A stretch of 64,000 bases of DNA, taken from the NCBI GenBank assembly GCA_035307385.1, contig DATGID010000102.1, forward strand, positions 124,001-188,000, given 5' to 3'. The notes below the pieces were generated by a model. The model searched no databases. It was not told the DNA's origin and was given only the letters and a program-made list of their open reading frames with translations. The stretch comes from DATBHW01 sp035307385. GTDB taxonomy: Bacteria > Chloroflexota > Ktedonobacteria > Ktedonobacterales > DATBGS01. Shown here in pieces: positions 57,289 through 64,000 of this stretch (position 1 is the first letter of the stretch; each line of letters begins with the position of its first letter). Both the position numbers and the translations under genes were made by a program.

Positions 57289-58605
57289 TCACGGCTTGAT
57301 CGGCCTGCCGGTGACGGACTTGTGCCGCTGCAACAACAGAAAGCCGCTGACGAGCAGCGCCACGCCGGTAATCGCCAGCGCTGCCCAGAAGCCCCAGGTG
57401 ACACCGTATGCCGTGCCTTTCAATTGCTGACCTGCGGCCTGAAAGACCTGCTCATCGTAGGTTTGCAACGATTGCACTTCCAGCAGGAAAAACGCCTCCA
57501 GCGTCAGCGCCACCAGACAGATGGTGCAGGCAAGAATCGCCGCCATGCGCCGCCAGAGAAGTGCCCGGCCCAGCATCCAGGCAACGGCAACCAGCCCCAG
57601 CGCGGCCAGGGCGATCAGCCACAAAGAGAGGAAGATGCTGACGTGCGGCGTGACGCAGGAGGTACACGAGCCGCCCGCAAAAAAAGGCGTCTGGAGGCCA
57701 TTGACAGCCGTGCTCCAGCCGGAAAGCGTCTGGGGGATGACGGTTACCTGCTTTCCTATGATCTGATAGCCACCCCTGGTGCCAGCCGTGGGGTCAGGCA
57801 TGGAGAACCAGGGCAGGAAAAAGGCCACCACCAATGCTATCCCCGCCAGCAGCATCACCTGACCGGCCAGACCCAGGTTTCTCCAGAAGAGGCCCATATC
57901 AAAGCCTTGCCCAAGTGACGCGGAAAAGCGGTCGTAGAGGCTGGCTCCGATGGCACCCAGCGTTGCCGCGAGCGTGAGCCAGAAGCCCACTGCCGGGCCG
58001 GTGGAAAAGTCAAAGACGGCCAGGCGGCCCGAACGCAGCGCCAGGCTATTCAGCAGCACGGCCAGGCTGCTCTTTGTTTGGGGCAGCGCTTGTGAGGCGC
58101 TGATGGCATAGCCCACTTCGACGATTAGCAGCAGCAGGCCAAGGACGAGGATGAAGGTGCGCGTGCGGTCGGCGTGTACCCTGCTCAGCGCCAGCAGCAG
58201 CGGCAGCACCACCAGCAGCACCCCTGCCAGGAAGATCAGCCAGAGCAGGAGGAAAGAAAAGCCTTCGTGGACCGTTGTGCCGGATGGACCAGTGCTCGTC
58301 AGGACAAACGTGCCATTAGCGACAGAGAACCCCGTGGGTGAAGCGGCATAGTGGCTGACGAAGTGCGGGTCTTTGGTGATGGGAGGCTTGCACACGGCAT
58401 CATTGCAAACCAGCGTGGAGGTAAACCACGGCAGCCAGAACGAGCCGCAGATGAGCAGGCCAGCAATGACCCAGAGCAGCCCTGGAACCCCAAGGTTCTT
58501 GAAGAAAGAGTTGGAACCGGGGCGCGCTCTGGCGGCTTGCTGCGGGGCTGGCTGCGGTCTGCCCGGAGCGGGGGCAGCAGGTGATGGAACTTGAATGTTA
58601 GACAT
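57289..58605 (-). CDS. Polytopic membrane protein of unknown function
   Basis: A 438-residue protein with a Pro/Ala/Gln-rich cytosolic N-terminus and about nine transmembrane helices. Two halves repeat the pattern short helix-FLPWF-extracellular loop (ICGSFWLPWFTSTLVC and VVAFFLPWFSMPDPTAG), suggesting internal duplication. Cys pairs in loops (CNDAVC; GGSCTSCVTP) may form disulfides outside. No family recognised; it sits alone between the small membrane gene and rpoN. Confidence 0.6.
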   Translation of the reverse strand: MSNIQVPSPAAPAPGRPQPAPQQAARARPGSNSFFKNLGVPGLLWVIAGLLICGSFWLPWFTSTLVCNDAVCKPPITKDPHFVSHYAASPTGFSVANGTFVLTSTGPSGTTVHEGFSFLLLWLIFLAGVLLVVLPLLLALSRVHADRTRTFILVLGLLLLIVEVGYAISASQALPQTKSSLAVLLNSLALRSGRLAVFDFSTGPAVGFWLTLAATLGAIGASLYDRFSASLGQGFDMGLFWRNLGLAGQVMLLAGIALVVAFFLPWFSMPDPTAGTRGGYQIIGKQVTVIPQTLSGWSTAVNGLQTPFFAGGSCTSCVTPHVSIFLSLWLIALAALGLVAVAWMLGRALLWRRMAAILACTICLVALTLEAFFLLEVQSLQTYDEQVFQAAGQQLKGTAYGVTWGFWAALAITGVALLVSGFLLLQRHKSVTGRPIKP

Positions 58606-58691
58606 CGTTTGAGCTTCCTTTCACAACAGAAGTGAAAAGTGCACAGGGACAAAGCGCGATGACTTTCTGCGTATGCTTTGAGTACCGACTG

Positions 58692-60146
58692 CTAGGATGC
58701 GCGAGCACTTGCCTGGGGAGGGCGACGAAAGGCCGCGTGCTGCCGCAGTTCACTGCGATATTTGGTGACGGTACGCCGCGCAACCTTGATGCCCTGCGCG
58801 GCGAGCAATTCTGTCAGGCGTCGATCACTGAGCGGCTGGTCTGCCTGGTCCAGAAGCTCCTGAAGGGCTGCCTTGACCGGCAAGTTCGCTGTAAAGAAGG
58901 TTGCGAAGGGGACGACCTCGTTGTTGGGCAGCAGGACATATTTGTCGAGCGTTGCCCGGCTGACAGTTGAAGGGTGAACCCCCAGCGCAGTCGCCAGTTC
59001 GGCGCGCGTCAGGGGCGTAAGGGCGCTGGCGCCTTGCTCAAGGAAGGCTTCTTGCCGCTCGATGAGGCCCCAGGCAATCTTCTCCAAGGTTTGCCAGCGC
59101 TGGCGCAGGCTGGAGAGGAAGAAGCGGGCGCGGGTCATCGCCTGATATATCTGCACATGCTCTTCGGCTGCCCCCGCCTGCTGTTTGCGCAACTGCCGGT
59201 ATGCCTCACCGTAGGCCGGGGCAACCCGGATAGAAAAGCGCTGCTGTTCGACTACTTCCACCTCATAGCGCGGCATTTCCCCATCGGGGCGGCGTCGAAT
59301 GATGACATCGGGAGCAATTGGCCTGAGTTCCTCAGCATCCCGGCTGGTGCGGCCCTCCAGATAGCTCAGGGCTGGAAACGGGGTGAGACGCTGCTGGATA
59401 AAGGCGTGCGCCTCCTCGACTTCGCGGCGTGTGAGGCCAAGCTGGTGAGCAATCTGCATATAATTGCCACGGCTGAGGGCGTTGAGAAAGCGCTCAACGA
59501 TGGCCCGCGCCACCGGCTGAGGCTGGCCCTCGGCTTCGAGGGCGTGCAGTTGCAGCAGCAAGCATTCACGCACATCACGCGCGCCGATGCCCGGCGGGTC
59601 GAGTGTTTGAAGCTGCGCCAGCACGCGCTCGACTTGCGCCAGCGAAACGCCCAGTTCCAGGGCGGCTGCGGCCAGGCTGCTGCGCAGGTAGCCGTGCTCA
59701 TCCAGGCTGCCCACCAGATATTCGATAATGGGCGTGTCCTCAGTGGGCAGTTCCGCCTGAAGGGTGCGCGTCAGCACGTCGTGCAGCGAAACAGGCGACT
59801 GGGCGTAGAGCGGCGCGTCAAAGGCGGGCGCGCTGCTTTCCGGCGCAGAGATCGATTCAGGCCACGAGTCCATATCATCAGCAGTGCCCAGGTGCTCTGA
59901 TTTGGCTGCCGGAGCCAGGCCGCAATAGCGGCACTCTGGGCAGTAGCCGTCTTGAAACACCCGCCCGCAGATGAGGCAATGCGCGTGCTCCTCTACTTCC
60001 AGGGCCGGGTTTTCTGTAGCCTCTTGCTGGATGAGTGATGCCAGGTCACTGGAAGAGAGGGCGAGGATCTGCGTTGCCATGACCAGCCATTGTGTTGGCT
60101 GCTGCTCTTGCGAGACACTCGCCAACTGTTCCAAATGAAACGGCAT
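58692..60146 (-). CDS. rpoN: RNA polymerase sigma-54 factor with an inserted zinc motif
   Basis: A 484-residue RpoN. Region I is short, with LQILALSSSDLASLIQQEATENPALEVEE (shortened here from its true start). A Cys-rich insert CLICGRVFQDGYCPECRYCG (~residues 57-76) follows, not usual in RpoN. The core-binding domain (YLVGSLDEHGYLRSS, LDPPGIGARDVRECLLLQLH) and the DNA-binding end with the RpoN box ARRTVTKYR are intact. Sigma-54 needs bacterial enhancer-binding proteins; none is in this window. Targets would carry TGGCAC-N5-TTGC elements. Confidence 0.93.
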   Translation of the reverse strand: MPFHLEQLASVSQEQQPTQWLVMATQILALSSSDLASLIQQEATENPALEVEEHAHCLICGRVFQDGYCPECRYCGLAPAAKSEHLGTADDMDSWPESISAPESSAPAFDAPLYAQSPVSLHDVLTRTLQAELPTEDTPIIEYLVGSLDEHGYLRSSLAAAALELGVSLAQVERVLAQLQTLDPPGIGARDVRECLLLQLHALEAEGQPQPVARAIVERFLNALSRGNYMQIAHQLGLTRREVEEAHAFIQQRLTPFPALSYLEGRTSRDAEELRPIAPDVIIRRRPDGEMPRYEVEVVEQQRFSIRVAPAYGEAYRQLRKQQAGAAEEHVQIYQAMTRARFFLSSLRQRWQTLEKIAWGLIERQEAFLEQGASALTPLTRAELATALGVHPSTVSRATLDKYVLLPNNEVVPFATFFTANLPVKAALQELLDQADQPLSDRRLTELLAAQGIKVARRTVTKYRSELRQHAAFRRPPQASARAS

Positions 60147-60325
60147 GAGCGAAACCCCTTTCCCTGGAAGTGTACATTTCTCCTGCTTCAGAGCGCACCA
60201 GAATTACGCATTCATTCTCATCGGTATGGGTGGGTGGTCACCCATTTATAGTCAGTATACCCGCTAGCAGCGTTTTTTTCAAGAGGTGAATCCCGGCGAC
60301 CTGCGCGTCCCAGGAGGGATAAACG

Positions 60326-60354
60326 TTGACAATCGTGGGAAGAGGTGGTATAGT
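60326..60354 (+). promoter_or_regulatory. Promoter of the tRNA operon
   Basis: TTGACA (60326-60331) and TATAGT (60349-60354) spaced by 17 nt, with the tRNA-Val starting 11 nt downstream. Confidence 0.85.
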
Positions 60355-60364
60355 GTTTCTGCCA

Positions 60365-60438
60365 GGGCAGTTAGCTCAGTTGGTTAGAGCGCCACGTTGA
60401 CATCGTGGAGGTCACAAGTTCGAATCTTGTACTGCCCA
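60365..60438 (+). tRNA. tRNA-Val (anticodon GAC)
   Basis: A complete cloverleaf: acceptor GGGCAGT/ACTGCCC, D arm GCTC/GAGC, anticodon stem CCACG/CGTGG with loop TTGACAT, and T arm ACAAG-TTCGAAT-CTTGT. The 3' CCA is not encoded. Confidence 0.97.
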
Positions 60439-60476
60439 CCCAGAGTACCGCCGCACCCAGCGGCGTTTTGGGCTAG

Positions 60477-60549
60477 CGGGGTGTAGCGCAGTTGGTAGCG
60501 CGCCTGGTTTGGGACCAGGAGGTCCCCGGTTCGAGTCCGGGCACCCCGA
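60477..60549 (+). tRNA. tRNA-Pro (anticodon TGG)
   Basis: A complete cloverleaf: acceptor CGGGGTG/CACCCCG, D arm GCGC/GCGC, anticodon stem CCTGG/CCAGG with loop TTTGGGA, and T arm CCCGG-TTCGAGT-CCGGG. The 3' CCA is not encoded. A short hairpin ATTACC/GGTAAT (60555-60571) may end the transcript. Confidence 0.97.
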
Positions 60550-60657
60550 CTACATTACCAGTTTGGTAATTTACACGAAGGTTCGAACAGCAGAGTTTCA
60601 TATCCCTCCACTTGATTTTCTTCCCCTCCATTTAAGCATCCCGATACTTGTTCGAGT

Positions 60658-61698
60658 TCAAGGCTCTCGCTTCACGTTCTTCCCAGAGACGACCGCCTGC
60701 AATTGTTCTTCAGTCACTTTTGCCGCCCGCAGATCAGCCTCGTCGAGAACCGCCCCGGTGAGGGTAGCTCCGCTGAGGTCAGCTCCCTGCAAATTCGCGC
60801 CATACAAAACAGCCTCGCCGAGCGTAGCCCCGCTGAGATCAGCCCCCTGCAAATTCGCATAACTGAGATTCGCCTTGGTGAGATCAACTCCCTGCAATTG
60901 CGCCCCGCCCAGATCAGCGCCAACAAGATCGGCTCCTCGCAGCCTGGCTTGAGTGAGAAGAGCCTGCGACAGGTTTGCTCTGAGGACTGGATAGAGGCGA
61001 GCACCTACTTGCACTCGGGGCGCATCACGCCCTGCTTTTTCCATCGCCATGCGAGATTCGCTCAGATCAGCGCCAGTGAGATTGGCTCCACGGAGGTTGA
61101 CTCCTCTCAGGTCAGTGTTTGTGAGGCTCGCTTGGGTCAGATTGGCACCAGAGAGGTCAGCACGATACAACGTCGCCTCGCTCAGATGCGCTTCCCTCAG
61201 GTTGGCTTCCCTGAAGTTCACGCGACTCAAATTCGCCTGTTCTAAGTGAATCTGGGGCAGTTCAAGCTTCTGGAGGTCTGCCCCGACCAGGCCGGCGCTT
61301 CCTCGCAAGGCGTCGCCGATAAACGTCGCAGGCAGGCCGTTGTGACTGAAAAACTGCACCATGCTGACCTGCTGCTCGCCACGTAAGGTTTTCAATACCT
61401 GGCCCAGTCGTTGCCGTGCCAACTGTGAAATCTCTGGCTTGTCGGCGAGGAGCGTGAGGAAGTAGGTTTGAAAGACCATCTCCTGAAGCATCGTCACCCA
61501 TTGCTTCCCGGTCTGCTCCTGCGTGTACTCCTGCCAGGCAGTGATACTCAGACTGACCAACAAGGCGAAGATGAGGGCGATCCAGAGCAGTTGCGAGGTT
61601 TTTCCTCCGCTGGCAACATTGAGAAGAAAGCCGATGAACGCCCCAAGTAATCCAGAGAACACAGCCAGTGTCGAGGGATGAGACACGATTCGACTCAT
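60658..61698 (-). CDS. Membrane-anchored pentapeptide-repeat protein
   Basis: A 346-residue protein. Two N-terminal membrane helices (LAVFSGLLGAFIGFLLNVAS and LLWIALIFALLVSLSITAW) are followed by a helical linker and then about 25 pentapeptide repeats from residue ~140 (ANLSRVNFREANLREAHLSE, ADLSGANLTQASLTNTDLRG, ANLQGADLSGATLTGAVLDE). The repeat pattern A(D/N)LXX is regular. Pentapeptide proteins may shield gyrase or act as scaffolds; membrane tethering hints at the latter. Confidence 0.88.
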   Translation of the reverse strand: MSRIVSHPSTLAVFSGLLGAFIGFLLNVASGGKTSQLLWIALIFALLVSLSITAWQEYTQEQTGKQWVTMLQEMVFQTYFLTLLADKPEISQLARQRLGQVLKTLRGEQQVSMVQFFSHNGLPATFIGDALRGSAGLVGADLQKLELPQIHLEQANLSRVNFREANLREAHLSEATLYRADLSGANLTQASLTNTDLRGVNLRGANLTGADLSESRMAMEKAGRDAPRVQVGARLYPVLRANLSQALLTQARLRGADLVGADLGGAQLQGVDLTKANLSYANLQGADLSGATLGEAVLYGANLQGADLSGATLTGAVLDEADLRAAKVTEEQLQAVVSGKNVKREP

Positions 61699-61807
61699 GC
61701 ACGATGACTCCTTCCCGACCCCCGAGGTTTTCTCCCAGTATATCCTCTCTCAGTTTGGGAAAAAAGCGCGCTCTCTGGATGAGACTTCCTCGGATACCGC
61801 CCTCTTT

Positions 61808-62575
61808 TCACACGCGCTTATTATAGGCCCTCATCGCAAAGATGTAGGCCACAACCAGAATGCCGACACACCATGCAATCGCCACCCAGATATCCTGAGA
61901 CACTGGCTGTCCGGACAGTAACGCACGGATGGTATCCACGATCGCTGTCACCGGCTGGTTTTCGGCAAAGACCCTGACGACCAGCGGCATCGATTTGGTT
62001 GGCACAAACGCCGAACTGATAAAGGGCAGGAAGATAATCGGATACGCAAAGGCGGCTGCGCCGTCTGTCGATTTTGCGGTCAGTCCGGGAATCACCGCAA
62101 CCCAGGTTAAAGCCAGCGTAAACAACGCGAGGATGCCGACGACGGCCAGCCAGGACAGGATGCCTGCCGACGAACGAAAGCCCATCAGCAACGCCACGAG
62201 AATGATGATCACCACCGAAATCCCGTTGGATACCAGCGAGGTCAGGACGTGTCCCCACAGCATGGTGGAAGGGGCAATCGGCATGGAGCGAAAGCGCTCC
62301 ACGATTCCCCGTTGCACATCGGTAAACAAACGCAAAGCCGTATAGGATATCCCGCTCGCAATCGCAATCAGTAAAATCCCAGGTAATATGTAATTCACAT
62401 AATTCCCTGTCCCGGTTTGAATGGCACCACCGAACACATACACAAACAGCAACATCATCGCAATAGGTGTAATCAGGACCGTGATGATGGTGTCCATACT
62501 GCGGAAAATATGGGTCATGGAACGACCAAGCATCACGAAGAGATCGCTGAAAAAGTGTTTCTGTATCGTTTCCAT
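61808..62575 (-). CDS. ABC-2 type exporter, membrane subunit (DrrB-like)
   Basis: A 255-residue permease with six helices and the ABC-2 outline, including TALRLFTDVQRGIVERFRSMPI (coupling helix motif) and ENQPVTAIVDTIRALLSGQP. It is encoded directly after the ATPase gene (stop and ATG adjacent at 62576/62575), forming a two-subunit exporter of the DrrAB kind, usually for drugs or peptides. Confidence 0.92.
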   Translation of the reverse strand: METIQKHFFSDLFVMLGRSMTHIFRSMDTIITVLITPIAMMLLFVYVFGGAIQTGTGNYVNYILPGILLIAIASGISYTALRLFTDVQRGIVERFRSMPIAPSTMLWGHVLTSLVSNGISVVIIILVALLMGFRSSAGILSWLAVVGILALFTLALTWVAVIPGLTAKSTDGAAAFAYPIIFLPFISSAFVPTKSMPLVVRVFAENQPVTAIVDTIRALLSGQPVSQDIWVAIAWCVGILVVAYIFAMRAYNKRV

Positions 62576-63337
62576 TTACTGTTCCTCCTTTTTGCCAATG
62601 ATGGCAAGAAAGATTTCCTCCAGGGTCGGTTGTTTTTCCACATACTCCACCTGAGCCGCTGGAAACAGCTTTCGAAGCTCCACGAGCGTGCCGCTGGCGA
62701 TAATCTTTCCCTCATGGAGAATGGCAATGCGATCAGCAAGCTGTTCCGCCTCGTCCAGGTACTGCGTGGTCAAGAAGACGGTTCTGCCCCCATCAGCAAG
62801 CTCTTTCACCACTTTCCACACCTCGATGCGTCCTTCGGGGTCAAGCCCGGTGGTCGGCTCGTCAAGGAAAATGATCGGCGGCGCTCCCACCAGGCTCATG
62901 GCGAGGTCAAGCCTGCGGCGCATCCCGCCTGAATACGTCGACACCCGGCGTGTGGCGGCATCGGTTAAACCGAAGCGGGTCAGCAACTCGTCGGCCACCT
63001 GGCGCGGCTGTTTGAGGTGTCGGAGCCTGGCGATCATGACCAGATTTTCTTGCCCGGTCAAAATCTCATCCACGGCAGCAAATTGCCCGGTCAGACTGAG
63101 TGATTGCCGCACGTGGTCTGGCCGTGACGCCACATCAAATCCGTTGACGATGGCCGTTCCGCCATCCTGTTTGAGCAGCGTGGACAGGATTTTGATAATC
63201 GTGGTCTTGCCCGCGCCGTTGGAGCCAAGCAGGGCAAAAATGCTACCCTGCTCCACGGCGAAATTCACGCCTTGTAAGACCTTGAGGTCCTTGTATGATT
63301 TTTGCAGGTCTGCTACCTGAATGGAAAGGGTTTGCAC
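62576..63337 (-). CDS. ABC-2 type exporter, ATPase subunit (DrrA-like)
   Basis: A 253-residue ABC ATPase: Walker A LLGSNGAGKTTIIKIL, Q-loop LTGQFAAVDEILTGQENLVM, signature STYSGGMRRRLDLAMSLV, Walker B IIFLDEPTTGLDPEGR, and the H-loop replaced by FLTTQYLDEAEQLADRIAIL (Gln instead of His, as in DrrA/CcmA-type subunits). The C-terminal VEKQPTLEEIFLAII is typical of drug exporter subunits. Confidence 0.93.
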   Translation of the reverse strand: MQTLSIQVADLQKSYKDLKVLQGVNFAVEQGSIFALLGSNGAGKTTIIKILSTLLKQDGGTAIVNGFDVASRPDHVRQSLSLTGQFAAVDEILTGQENLVMIARLRHLKQPRQVADELLTRFGLTDAATRRVSTYSGGMRRRLDLAMSLVGAPPIIFLDEPTTGLDPEGRIEVWKVVKELADGGRTVFLTTQYLDEAEQLADRIAILHEGKIIASGTLVELRKLFPAAQVEYVEKQPTLEEIFLAIIGKKEEQ

Positions 63338-63350
63338 AATCGTTCCCTCC

Positions 63351-64000
63351 TTACAGAACCGTCACCTTCGATACATCAGCCCCTATGCCTTTGAGCGCGG
63401 CATACGTGAGCTTATCCATCAGCGCGCCGTCAAAGTGAATGGATTGTATGGCACGCTTCTGAGACCAGATACCCACCGGGCGGAAAGACACATTTCTCAG
63501 GGTCGCGCCCTGAAACGAAACATCCTTCAGTGACGGCAGGCCAAACGTGAGGCCGATAAAGGTCTGCCCATCCAGTCGCTGTCCGCTCAGGTCGGAATAG
63601 TGGAAGTCCACGCCGAGAAAGGTACAGCCTTCAAAGATGGTTTTGCGCAGGTCGGTAGTGTTGAATTTGGCATCAGTCAGCTTGACGCCGCTGAACTTTG
63701 CTCCGTCCAGCCCCGATGTGCTGAAGTTGGTGCGCATAAGGATTGATTCGCGGAAGCTTGCATCCGTAAGGTCACTTGAGGAAAATTTGCAGTCTGTCAG
63801 ATTTGCGCGGTCAAAATTGGCTTCACGTATGTCACTGCTATAAAACAAGCTCCCAGTTAAGTCTGCGCCCGAAAAGTCAGAGCCGCGCAACGCGCTCCCG
63901 TAAAACTTTCCTTGATGCGCGATCACGCCCGCAAAGTCGCTCTGTGGCAAATTGCTTCCAGTAAAGTTGATAGATACCTTCCGCTCCAGCGAGCGAGAGA
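63351..64000 (-). CDS. Pentapeptide-repeat protein, N-terminus beyond the window
   Basis: The minus-strand frame is open across the right edge (still SRSLERKVSINFTGSNLPQ at the border) and ends at 63351. The visible ~216 residues are pentapeptide repeats (SALRGSDFSGADLTGSLFYS, ANLTDCKFSSSDLTDASFRE, TKLRKTIF-type units) with a Phe-rich, less regular second half and a C-terminal SIHFDGALMDKLTYAALKGI. Its stop lies 13 nt before the exporter ATPase start, so the three genes probably form one operon. Confidence 0.88.
   Translation of the reverse strand, partial: SRSLERKVSINFTGSNLPQSDFAGVIAHQGKFYGSALRGSDFSGADLTGSLFYSSDIREANFDRANLTDCKFSSSDLTDASFRESILMRTNFSTSGLDGAKFSGVKLTDAKFNTTDLRKTIFEGCTFLGVDFHYSDLSGQRLDGQTFIGLTFGLPSLKDVSFQGATLRNVSFRPVGIWSQKRAIQSIHFDGALMDKLTYAALKGIGADVSKVTVL

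Noticed and set aside
1..64000. CRISPR array, prophage or insertion sequence
   Set aside because: No regularly spaced direct repeats, integrase or transposase were found; the only mobile-looking element is the small inverted-repeat unit at 33773-33946.

Overview
This is about 64 kb of GC-rich bacterial chromosome, coding densely on both strands, with no phage, transposase or CRISPR content. The mix suggests a Chloroflexota genome, probably Ktedonobacteria-like: a Hanks-type kinase, an RpoD-like factor with a long acidic N-terminus, RpoN, M29 aminopeptidases, PD40/PQQ lipoproteins, 7TM sensor-like proteins without a kinase domain, a secreted GH16 glucanase and many DinB or pentapeptide proteins. 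That placement is inferred from protein style and was not checked by a search.

Layout. 1-9.5 kb: methyltransferase, ClbS/DinB protein, TetR, HD hydrolase, secreted murein hydrolase, a short DnaA, PspC, RidA, kinase and RNA/protein cassette 1. 9.7-15 kb: an LCP protein followed by three tandem PD40 lipoproteins, apparently one operon. 15-21.6 kb: PolX, phosphoesterase, small proteins, cassette 3, pentapeptide and DinB proteins. 21.9-27 kb: a run of two M29 aminopeptidases around AhpD-like genes, two of which are interrupted by an in-frame TGA at the same catalytic position, then a CDF transporter. 28-36.8 kb: sigma factor, an intergenic small RNA gene, MBL hydrolase, CTP synthase, an MgtE-N/CBS protein and a phosphoesterase. 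37-43 kb: a frameshifted sensor-like gene, its intact paralogue, an AlkZ-like protein and cassette 2. 43-52.9 kb: DUF1579-like, GrpB, MDR oxidoreductase, two NRAMP paralogues, PQQ lipoprotein, ankyrin, AraC and an odd 2Fe-2S protein. 53-60 kb: PlsC, a LacI regulator with probable operators in front of itself and of a GH16/CBM56 glucanase, membrane proteins and RpoN. 60-64 kb: tRNA-Val, tRNA-Pro and pentapeptide proteins around an ABC exporter.

Four observations stand out. (1) Three dispersed loci share a TTGACA/TATACT promoter, a roughly 300-nt leader foldable into the same series of helices with compensatory changes, and a small Arg-rich protein of one family; this looks like an undescribed RNA-protein cassette. 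(2) Two tandem AhpD-like genes appear to be selenoprotein genes (CxxU-x3-H), each with a SECIS-like hairpin 11 nt after the UGA. (3) A promoter- and terminator-bounded RNA of about 250 nt carries nine consecutive small hairpins with GGA in the loop, the architecture of CsrB/RsmZ decoy RNAs. (4) A DnaA with intact ATPase and DNA-binding domains has no domain I/II, with an in-frame stop just before its ATG.

All structures were found by eye. No folding, homology search or expression data were available.
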